From Ceratobasidium sp. AG-K (lineage: Eukaryota > Basidiomycota > Agaricomycetes > Cantharellales > Ceratobasidiaceae), in NCBI GenBank assembly GCA_037039685.1, contig JAWNGF010000003.1, forward strand, positions 1,302,001 through 1,366,000: DNA of 64,000 nucleotides, given 5' to 3'. A program made the position numbers and the translations under genes. Of the stretch, positions 23,408 through 33,150 are shown piece after piece. Below the pieces are notes generated by a model. It saw nothing but the letters and a program-made list of their open reading frames with translations, was not told the origin of the DNA and did no database searches. Numbering within the stretch: the first letter of the stretch is position 1; every line of letters starts with the position of its first letter.

Positions 23408-25803
23408 ATGAGGGCCGCATTCAAGGCTGCAGCTCTAACACCTTTCTTGTCTACTGCGCTAGCTGTCTCCGAGTGGGGGCAATGCGGCGGCATAGGATAT
23501 TCAGGTAGCGCCGTTTGCGACTCTGGTCTTACATGCACCGTTCAAAATGACTGTACGCATTACTTAATATTCCCTCTCGATGACGTGCTCATAAATGCGC
23601 AGATTATTCACAGTGCCTGCGCTCTAGCACCACTACAACAGCCACTGCAACTACGACGAGCACTCAATCGATCACCAAGGCGACAACTACAACGTCCAGC
23701 ACTACCACGAGCTCGGCTCCAGCAAGTACAGGATTCATCAAGACCTCTGGCCAAAAGTTCACATTAGACGGCTCTACCTTCACTGTTGCGGGGTGAGCGA
23801 CTCCTGGTCTTACCAAGGGATTTGAGGTTCTAAATCTTTGTCAGTCTAATGCGTACTGGATGGCTCAGCTGGCCACAACCGCTGATATTACCAAGGCGTT
23901 CTCAGATTTAAGTGCAGCGTGAGTTATGCTTCTTTCCGTTTGGGATCAACGCCAACCCATCTCATGTAGTGGCTTCACCACTCTCCGCACTTGGGGATTC
24001 AACGAGGTTACGAGCGCAAGTGGCACCTACTACAACTTGTGGTCAGGCTCCACTCCCACCTTGAACACGGGCTCTACAGGGCTCGGAAGGTTTGGTGAGC
24101 ACTTCAAGTATACGTGATTGCACTCGGTTGAATTGAATTTCCCGGATAGATGAAGTCGTTGCAGCTGCCAAGGCGTACGTCTGGTGAAGAGTGTTCCTCT
24201 ACTCAGTAGCTCATTAATTTATCCAGCGCAAACATCCGACTTATTGTCGCACTTACAAACAACTGGTCCGGTAAGTATGGGAAACTACAATTTCATGAGA
24301 GCTAATGTAAGATCTCCATTAGATTACGGCGGGATGGGTAGGCTAATTTGTGATGTATGCGCCGGAATCTGACAACAAAGCACAGATGTTTATGTCAAGC
24401 AAATCCTCGGCTCTTCAAACCACGATCTTTTCTATACAGGTTAGGGGCCGCATATCCGAATTATTGATTGTCCTGAGCGACTTGGTATATACCAGATGCC
24501 ACGGTCAAGGCCGCTTTCAAGACTTACGTCAATGGTTTCGTCAGCCGCTACAAGAATGATCCTACGATTCTCGGATGGTAAGAGCTGAAACCGCGAGTTT
24601 GAACGCAACAACCCACGTATGCATTTCAGGGAACTGGCGAATGAACCTCGTTGCAAAGGGAGCACTGGTACTTGGACGGGAACCTGCACTACGACCGTGA
24701 GTTGTCAGTTGTCTGTAGCAATCGACCGAATTGACACTTCTCCGTAGACGGTAACAAACTGGGCGTGTAAGTTGGTACATACAACGGATTTGGGAGTTAC
24801 TGACGAAGCTCTGTTCGGCGTAGCTGAGATGTCCGCATACATCAAGACCATCGACTCGTAAGCAAATCCAGTCATCGGGCCGACGCCTTCGCTAACGTGT
24901 GATCTCGGCTAGCAACCACCTCGTTGGTCTTGGTGACGAAGGATTCTACAATCAAGGTCAGTCGCTGATTCACAATCGCAAAACCGAATGAAATTCAAGA
25001 TAATTTTAGCCAACGGCCCCAACTATCCGTACCAAGGAGGGGAAGGCGTTGACTTTGATGCTAATCTAAGTGAGTGGACACTGAATTTCATCGACAAATG
25101 TCCGGACTTCTTCGCGCACGAGACCCGCAACTGAGCATGATCCACGCTTCTTTGCCCTCTAGAAATCTCAACGCTCGACTTTGGTACTGCCCACGCCTAC
25201 CCCGAGAGCTGGGGCCAGTCGGCCAACTCGACGCTTTGGGGAGTTCAATGGATAAGAGGTGCGCCAAGAACCCATCGTTACTATAAAGGATCGCATCTGA
25301 TGACATTTGCAGATCATGCGCTTCTCAGAAGGCAGCAAACAAGGTTCGTAGACTCCAATCTGCCGAGAGAAGATAGGCCGGCGGAATTTACGCGCTGAAA
25401 AATAAACAGCCTGTAATTTTGGAAGAGTTTGGCGTGACCGTTAACCAGGCGGTGAGTGACGCTCCGTCACCGGGAGCTGGGCGATGGGCTAACGGATTGA
25501 TGCGATCTTGTGCACAGACCACGTATACGTCTTGGTGGAAGGAGATTGTATCGAGTGGTCTCGCCGGTGACCTCATTTGGTGAAGCCACTTTCAGCTTCT
25601 AGGCCGCCTGCCTACTGATTCGCATTACAGGCAAGCTGGTAGCACGGTCTCGACTGGGGCCACCTGGAACGATGGTTACGCCGTTTACCCTGGTTCGGTC
25701 AGTGACGTCTCTTAACGTATTCGCCATCATTATAACATGTCTACCACAGGACGTTTACACTCTGCAGACGCAATCCGCAGCAGAGCTCAAAGCTCGCGGA
25801 TGA
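23408..25803 (+). CDS. Secreted endo-1,4-beta-mannanase, CBM1-GH5 (copy 2)
   Basis: Paralogue of the preceding gene with the same plan: signal peptide (MRAAFKAAALTPFLSTALA), CBM1 (SEWGQCGGIGYSGSAVC...YYSQCL), Thr/Ser linker, GH5 mannanase domain with WELANEPRC (acid/base) and VILEEFGVT (nucleophile). I chose ATG 23408 over 23378 because it begins a cleaner signal peptide. Exon boundaries match copy 1, including a 15-nt exon at 24323-24337 (DYGGM). The linker sequence has diverged most, as is usual for Ser/Thr linkers. Both copies keep all catalytic residues, so both should be active. Carbon-source control is likely for such enzymes but I did not identify binding sites. Confidence 0.93.
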
Positions 25804-25991
25804 CTCATATAGTGGTCTAAGCGCATATATCTACCGTCTGTACATGTCTCGTCGAATAACATGAATTCTCCACTCGAGCGGCCAGCCACTGACATAAAAT
25901 GTATAAACTCGTGGTCAATGGGATCATCAAAAGAAGTCATATACGCAAATAATCACAAATTGAACATGCTCCAAACCACATGCATTCTTAA

Positions 25992-28900
25992 CTACTCTGA
26001 TTCTTCAACAGCCGCCTTCTTGCGAACGGGGAACCAGGTCCGCTTCTGCACGACCGGCGTCGGGGTCGACTCGTTCCACGCGAGCGCAGCCTTGTCGCTC
26101 AGATCCACTGCGCTCGACCGCGCAGACGGGAGCGGCGAAGTAAACGGCGAGCGGGCCGACGTGTTGCTCAGCGTACGCGTGATGCCGTTGGTGCCCAATG
26201 CGCGCTGCAAGGCCTCGCGCTCGGCAGGGGACGGAGCAAACGCCAGCAGGGACGAAAAGAACGTGCCGCTGCTCGCGCCGCTCACGCTTCCATTGCCAAG
26301 CGCGGGCGTGCTCGAGTTCGCGCTCGCTCCGAGGCCAAAGGGCACAAACGTCGACGCTGGGGGGTCGGCGGGCGCTGGCGGGTGAGACTAAACGTCCGTC
26401 CGCGCGTAAAGTTGAAGATCTTGGAGTCGGGCGAAAAGCTAAACGCCTTGGCATCTGGGTTGAGCTCGGACTTTTGCGCGCGCACACTCGTCTCGAGATC
26501 TTTCTTGGCGCTGCCAACGCTCGGGAACCAGCGGCGGCTCTTGGCCGGCGAGGTCGAGGGGGCAGATTCGGAAGTGGCCGTGGGATCGGATTCCTCCACC
26601 TCGCGAATAAGCGGGACGCGCGCTGCGAGACTAACGCGTTGCGCGTCATAGCCACGACGAGTCGACAGTTGATTCGGGGGTCCGAAAATGCCCGATCCGA
26701 AAGACGAAGCAGGAGCGTCAATGGAACCAGAGACCGGCGATTGTTGCAAAAACGGTGGGGAGAACGACAAGCCGTTGGTCGGGGCGTCCTGTACCGCGTC
26801 TTCGCCAGAGCTCGAGCCCGAGTTGCGTTTCTTGGGGGCGGTCGAGGGATTGGTAGCGGTATGGTACCCCGAGTCAGCACCGGACGACAATCGGTGTGCC
26901 TCGTACGAGTCGGAACGGGGGCGACCGGCAGGAGCTTCGAAGCGTGATTCGACAGAGACGGAGCGGGGACGACCTTCGGCGCGGGGAGCCCAGACACCAT
27001 TGCCAGCGGGGGACTCCCAGCGACGGAGTCCTTCGCCAGTCCAAGCGTCCGAATCACCGATCCATCCATCGCGACCGTCTTTGGAAGGAATAAACCCGTT
27101 TCCGAAGGCCTTGCTGTCCCAGCTGTTGGCAGCAGGCTTCGCCTCGTTGACCCATCCGTCCGCGTCCTTTTCCCACCGAGCCGGGCTCGTGCCGTTCCGA
27201 TAGTTGCCAGGACTTGTGCCATTTGTCCACTGAGTGTTGCCAAATTGACTGGGGCTAGACCCACTCTCGTTGATAAGCTGAGCAGGGCTCGATCCGTTGG
27301 AAAACGGCCCAGGGCTCGCGGCTTCACCATCCCAACGGTGTCCGTCCTCGCTGAACAAAGAACTGGGCAACAAGGATGTAAGGGGAGGGGAAAACGTGCC
27401 GGAAGTAGGCGAGTCCAATGGGAGACCAAACGAGAGCCCATCGCCGAATTTGGTGGATGCTACGGGGTTGTACTTGGTGCCTTCGGGGTTCAGGGCATAG
27501 CCACTATTCGTACGTTTGGGAATGGGAATGGGTGGCGTATCCGAGTCGAAAGGTGCAAACGTAGGCCGAGTAGGAGCGATATTGGTGCTACCGGGGTGGT
27601 CCTTGACGATAGGTGCGGTTACAGAAGCACCAGTAACGCCCATACCAGGCACTTTGACCAAACCCTTCCCAATCGGAGCTGCAACGGCGGGCTTCTTTGC
27701 ACTCAAACCTGCGGCCTTGGGGCCTCCGAGGCTGGCAAGATCGGTATCGAAAATAGCGTAACCTTTGCTCCGCGCGCTTCGCGCGGGAGAGGCAACATCC
27801 GTGACGGGGGCTGCTGGCGAGGGCGCGGTAATCGCGGTCGGGGACGTGACATGCTGGTTTACGGGGTGTGGGATAGTCGAATGAGCCATAGCCGTTCCGG
27901 GACTGGAAGTAATGCGAGCATGTGAAGCAGCGACACCTTGTATGCGTTGCGGAGTGACCTTGGGGAAGATTTAGAGAGGCTGCAACACCAAAACAACCGA
28001 CATACCTGGCTGGAAGTATTGAGGGGAACAGCGCGGACGGGGGTCTGGCCAATGTACACTACGCCGGGCTCTTTTTCCTTTTCCTGCTCTTGTTCGGGTC
28101 CCCTGCTCTCCAAGTCTTCCGGCGTCAATTGCTCGCCTAGGCTAGCCTGCCAGGCTTTCAGCTCGTCGAGCGTTTTCCTGGCTTCCTTGACCTCTGCCTC
28201 GAGCGCGCGGACCTTTCCCACCAACCCCACCACCTCCTTGTTCTCCCCGGAACTCCCCATCACCTCCTCTTCGAGACTTCTAAGCTCCTCCTTTCGCGCG
28301 ACGATCGCATCGGCAAGCTCTCCCCTCTTGATTTCCCCTTTCGCTTCCCCCTCCTTGACCTTCTCTCCATCTCTAATAACTTTTTCTTGCAACGACTTGG
28401 CTTCTTCAATTAAAGTGTTTGCGCGTTGCTCTAGAGCATCATGAGTGGCCTGGACGCCCGCCAAGGTTTTTTGCGAGGCCCTCAATGTCCTGCGGGCGTT
28501 GGTAAGTTGGTGGGTGTGCGTCTTGGCGGCCTCGGACGTCGACGAGGCCGAGTTGTGCTTTGTCCGTTGGGCGATATGATCCTCAGTCTGTTCGCGAGTA
28601 TGAGCCGTAGACGTATGGAGCTGGGCAAGCTGGGCACGAGCGTTGGAAAGTGTAGTCTGTGTGGTTGCAATGTGCTGCAAAAGATCGGCCAGAAGGGGAT
28701 GTGCGTCGATGTTTGTGGTATTGCTAGGATTGGCAGGAGACGAAGTAGGCGGAATCGATTCGGCAGCATTGGCTTTGGTAGGTTTTGATTTTGCTTTGGA
28801 CTTGGATGGCTTCTGGGCAGGTTGTTTTGCCTGAGTGTGGAGCGGCAACGACGCATGCTTGGGCAGCGGGGGAGGCGTCCTCCGGCCCGCAGGCTCTGGC

Positions 28901-29571
28901 ACAACAGTCCATTCTGTAGAAAAGCCAATCAGCGAGTGAGAAAAAGCAGAAAAAGCAACATACTACTGAGTTCCGAATCATCCAAAAGACGGATGTCGAG
29001 CAAGCCAGCGGTCGAGTGGCCGTCGTCTGCCTTTCCGAGCAACAACGCCCCGCCAAGCCACCACTTGCCAAAGGCTCCGAGGAACCAGCGGCCTTGATCG
29101 CTGGCAAATGAATTTGTCTGGTTGCGCTTGTTGCGGTGGTCGGCGACGGGGGTGACGGCAGCAATGGTCAGCACGCCGAATGAGCGAAATATATGTGCAG
29201 ACGAGCGGACGGAGACCGACGCCCGAGTTGCAAACTGCAGATGGGGGGCAGCGTCGATCTGGTGACTGTGGCGGGCCCAGGTCAGCGCAGGTGGGTCAGC
29301 CTCGGACGCATCGTGCAGCTTGCTCAGGTGACGCCGGAATGCGAGTTCAGTCAGGAACGTGCGGAACGACGCCGCAGACGGATTGGTAACATATGCTAAT
29401 CCCCCACTCAGCCAAGCACAGCAAGAATAGCACAGAAAACCCACCGAGAATGAGCACAACAACAATGACGGCAGTTGCAACAAAGACCGAGTGTGTCTCG
29501 ACACCGTGGCCGACAGCCCCCGGCATAAGCATCGCTCCCAGCGCTCCAAGAGCACCGACCAGCACGCCCAT
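25992..29571 (-). CDS. Membrane-anchored coiled-coil protein with long disordered tail
   Basis: Starts at ATG 29571 with two hydrophobic segments (VLVGALGALGAMLMPG and VFVATAVIVVVLIL). A conserved-looking region follows (FGVLTIAAVTPVADHRNKRN, RWFLGAFGKWWLGGALLLGK, GLLDIRLLDDSEL). After the linker TVVPEPAGRRTPPPLPK come Lys/Ala-rich sequence and a long coiled coil (about 28750-28120; ARAQLAQLHTSTAHTREQTE, LRSLEEEVMGSSGENKEVVG), then some 600 residues rich in Ser, Pro, Gly and Asn. The last about 120 residues (FGLGASANSSTPALGN to KKAAVEESE, stop 25992-25994) are read one frame away from the upstream exon; the switch is at a GGG run near 26380 with no usable intron. I do not recognise the family. 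It begins only 37 bp after the TIM16 stop. Confidence 0.65.
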
Positions 29572-29608
29572 CAATTGTCGTGGTCGTTTGGAAGTGCTCG
29601 GTCACGCG

Positions 29609-30928
29609 TTATGGAAATTTTGATCTGTGACTCATTACGTGACATGCTACTGTACATCTAATCAGCCTGTTTATCCCCCTCCTTTGGCGGCACATCTTCT
29701 CCGCCACTTTTGCTTCGGCCTCGAGTCGTTCTCGCGCCCGGACCACCTTGGACTGCAAATAGTGCGACCACGTCGGCGCCGGCGTTTTCTTCGACGCCGG
29801 CGCACCTCCCTCGGGCGGTGGCGGCGGCGAGTTTTGCTTGAACAAACTCTCATAGCGCTACACCCCACATCCATCACGACCGAGACCACCCCACACCAAA
29901 ACGTAAAAATCAAGCCAAGAGCACAGCCACGCCCACGTACCTTGACAATCTCCTCCAGGGACGCTTCCCTTTTAACGTTTAATATTAGCTGCGCCTCGTC
30001 CACCGTCATCCGGTGCTCCCGCGTCAGCTTGTCCGTCACCGATCCGCTCGTTGCGTTCCCGATCCCGGCTGCTTCGCCCTCCATCGCTCCCGCCGGTCGA
30101 TGTTTCGCGTCTGCATGGTACCAATTGGTGAGTATACGTGGAGGTAAGAGGTGACACTATGCAGACGTCACGCAAATCGGCACGCTCGTGGGAATCACTT
30201 GCCCAACGCGAGGCATACACGAACGTCGTGTGAGGCCGGTCATGTCATCCCATGGCTATGTATACGGGCTCCGCCAATAGTCTGTGATGATGCTACCGAG
30301 TAGCGTGGTAGCCGGCCCTCTAGGTCGGAGACTATACACACGCCCTCTGAATAGAGTGTTTGAGCCTATGCATAGGGTCGAACCATATCGTCTAGTCTCA
30401 TTCGATAACACCTTCCAACCAAGGTGCTGAGCACACATCTCGACCCAACACCGTGCAACTTGGGAAATCGACTCCAACAGGCTCAGCGGCGAGTCATGTT
30501 TTGTCTGGGCTGCGGCCCAAACTCGATTATGAGAATGGCGACAAGACAGAGGCAAGGTCGAGCCCCCGCAAATAATATCACAGACCAAGTTAGAAGGGAA
30601 TGTGAGCCAAGTACTCACTTCGAGCAGCCTGTCTCCCTGCCTCAACGAACGCCTTGCCCAATATTTGGGCGCCAACGATCAGAACCCGAATGAGTGCTTG
30701 AGGCGAGGACTGGAGCCGGCGATAAGGGTGGTGCAGGTTTGGAATGGTTGTCGTGCGCCGGTGTAGATCAAGCACCGTTCGCCAAGGGGTAGAGGAAATT
30801 AATCGTTTCGATACAGCCCCAAGTTCGCCGATGAAAATAAGAGTCATAAGTAGAAGATATAAGGAAAGCCGTCATAGGTTGGATAAATGCATGAGCTGAT
30901 GCTTGCGCTGAGCGAAAGTACATACCAT
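29609..30928 (-). CDS. PAM16: TIM16/PAM16, J-like subunit of the mitochondrial import motor
   Basis: The protein reads MSSPQALIRVLIVGAQILG, then KAFVEAGRQAARNAKHRP, GSVTDKLTREHRMTVDEAQ, LILNVKREASLEEIVKRYE, and HYLQSKVVRARERLEAE: the Pam16/Magmas plan of hydrophobic N-terminus plus degenerate J domain without the HPD motif (170 residues). Known role: pairs with the J protein Pam18/Tim14 at the TIM23 channel and restrains its stimulation of mtHsp70. Exon 1 appears to hold only the ATG (30928-30926), followed by a 216-nt intron; exon 2 is 30709-30619, then a 508-nt intron, exon 3 30110-29941 and exon 4 29857-29609. These introns are far longer than others here. The C-terminal 25 residues after EAKVAEK are unlike the family and may reflect a missed splice. 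Confidence 0.88.
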
Positions 30929-31561
30929 GGTGTGTTCGTCTGGATGCTCTCCTCGCTCGTGCTTTTGGACGAGTTTGATCGCAAGTAGCTAGGCTAGTAT
31001 GTACGTAAATAAGTTCTCGATCCTAATTAATTTAGTTGACCGCCCCAGAGAGTCAGTAGAACACGAGAGCACCGAGAATGGATTGTAGTGGCGGAGTAAG
31101 AGAAAATATTCTTAGGTCAGCAGAGCGTTAATGGGGTAGATGTGGCTCATGTGGCGACAGCTGGAGCCAACGTATAGTATGTCAATCTACTTGACCAAAC
31201 AGCTTTTTCATTAACGTCTTCAATAACAGCCACATTATATGGTAGACACCAAGGTGCTTTCGCAGCGCGTGTATGGACAACCGCCCAGTGCCGATCACAA
31301 GGATGACATAATCATACTCACTCCGGCGCTTCGCAAATTTCTGTTTGTGTTTCGCCTGGCACTCACCAGATCGCACCTGGGCATTCAAATCATCTCGCCC
31401 AATAACTTGTTTCTGCAAAAACGTGCAATTGTCTCCTAAATTCAGCTCTGCTTGAAATTCTATTGGTTTCGTACTCTGGGCTTGTGCATCGATAATTGAC
31501 GTTCGGGTCGGCTGCCTCATTAATTTACGACCACACTCAGCTAGACCCACACCAATCTTCA
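30929..31561. promoter_or_regulatory. Divergent promoter between TIM16 and RPA43
   Basis: This 633-bp gap separates two outward-facing genes for mitochondrial import and rRNA synthesis. No ORF, RNA gene or repeat was recognised. The promoter role is inferred from orientation only. Confidence 0.4.
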
Positions 31562-33062
31562 ATGCCTATCACAACGCCGAGACCTTCAAAAAGAAAGCAC
31601 GCTGAAGGTGGTGCGAGCGGCGACGGGAGTGCAAAGAAGACCAAGGAGGAGCGGAGAGCCGAAAAGCGAGCCAAGCGCGAGGCTGAAGAGGCGTCACCCG
31701 TACGGAAGAAGGAGAAAGTCAACAGCGCTAGCTCAGTAGCTCGGACTAAAACGGCTGCGCCAAAGACATCAGACACAGAGTTTAAGCTCATACGAGCACG
31801 AACACATGTGAGCTTGCCTCCGCGGTTTGCGGGGGACGCGAGACGGGGAGTGGAGGAGATTCTGGATAACTTGGTCATGCGGTGAGTCTCCAAGGCGTGA
31901 ATGAAGCTCATGCTAATTCTCGTTGCTTTGGTAGATATGTACCCTCACTCCACGGTGTACTATTATCGCATCGAGGCCATTCATTTGCTCAAAGCGTAGC
32001 GCTCCTGTACGCAGAGGGTCCTTATCCGACTACCGAAGTTGAGTTTGATGCGGGCGTGTGGGCACCAGAGGTTGGGATGCGGATTAGTGAGTTCTGTACT
32101 ATGTATTATTCAACGTCGCTTATGATACTTTCATTTTGTCTCGCTTCATCCTGTTTGGACACGACCTACACTGGCTGTTCTGGCCAACAACGTTGGTTCC
32201 ACGCAATAACTTGACTTCTGGTCTTATTGGGCCCTTATCGGACTTACTTCGCTCTCGACCTACTATATATTGATGATTAGCCGGGCGTATATCACTCCAC
32301 GCAACAGATCATATTGGTTTACTAGTTCATCGGACATTCAACGCATCCATTAGTCGAACACACATACCTGGAGATGGAGAGTTCGAATACGTGCATGGAC
32401 CAGTGGCGAATGACCCGGAGATAAGTGAGCTTAAATATTATTTATTCCTGAATATAGTCGCATATTTATTTGAACCTTAAGATACAGAAGAGCGACAAGG
32501 AGATGAGGAGAGCGGACGGTGGATAAACTCGCGGACAGGAGAAACTCTCGGTGGAGAATCAGGCTTGGTTGAATTTACGGTCATCGGGTAAGCTTCAGCC
32601 TCGGGGATACGAATTTGCGTTTGAGCTTTATGTTAGGTACACGGTAGCGAACCAGATGCTTTCATTGCACGGCTCACTACAACCTGATCCGTTTGCGCCT
32701 GGCACTATACCACGAGGCAAACTACCATCCAACCAAACGACGCGACGCAGGCCGAAGATGACACCGACATGGCCGACAACCGAATAACAGAAGGTAGCGA
32801 CTACGAAGTAGATGCTGAAGATGAAGACCTCGCAGCTCCTCGTGGTTCGAAACGAAATCTGGTGGACGTTATTCCCGTGGCCCCCGAGACTCGAAAGGAG
32901 GCCGAGTCAGCGAAGAAAAAGAAAAAGAAAGCAGGCGCTGTAAACGGAGAGGTTAGTGTGGCTGTTTTGGAGCCAGCGGTAGGAGTAGTAGAACAGGACG
33001 GAAAGAAGAAGTCAAAAAAGAAAAAGGCAGTGGTTGCAGAAGCGGATGGTGATGGTGCATAG
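31562..33062 (+). CDS. RPA43: RNA polymerase I subunit A43 (RPA43), with a frame break
   Basis: Lys/Arg-rich start (PSKRKHAEGGASGDGSAKK), then the Rpb7/A43-type N-terminal domain (LIRARTHVSLPPRFAGDARR, YVPSLHGVLLSHRG, YPTTEVEFDAGVWAPEVGMR) and the OB/S1-like domain (RISLHATDHIGLLVHRTFNA, RWINSRTGETLGG). Exons: 31562-31881, 31935-32086, 32281-32424, 32482-32587, then the last exon. Intron 2 is 194 nt. The last exon starts YTVANQMLSLHGSLQPDPF but its acidic/Lys-rich tail (DATQAEDDTDMADNRITEG to the stop at 33060) is one frame off; one base seems missing near 32712, and no intron fits. Known role: with A14 it forms the Pol I stalk and contacts Rrn3 for rDNA initiation. Confidence 0.85.
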
Positions 33063-33150
33063 ATCCAGAGGTGTCCCTGAATGAATGCATCACGTGAGGT
33101 TATGGACGTCATGGCGAATTCGGAGGCAACGAATGATCACTTGAACAACC

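Noticed and set aside
26198..27203. Long plus-strand ORFs opposite the coiled-coil gene.
   Set aside because: They are antisense shadows of a GC-rich, Ser/Pro-rich coding region with no domain of their own.
30284..30350. Possible C/D-box snoRNA on the plus strand inside the long TIM16 intron (GTGATGA at 30284-30290, CTGA at 30347-30350).
   Set aside because: The flanking bases do not form a convincing terminal stem, and it would be antisense to the host gene.
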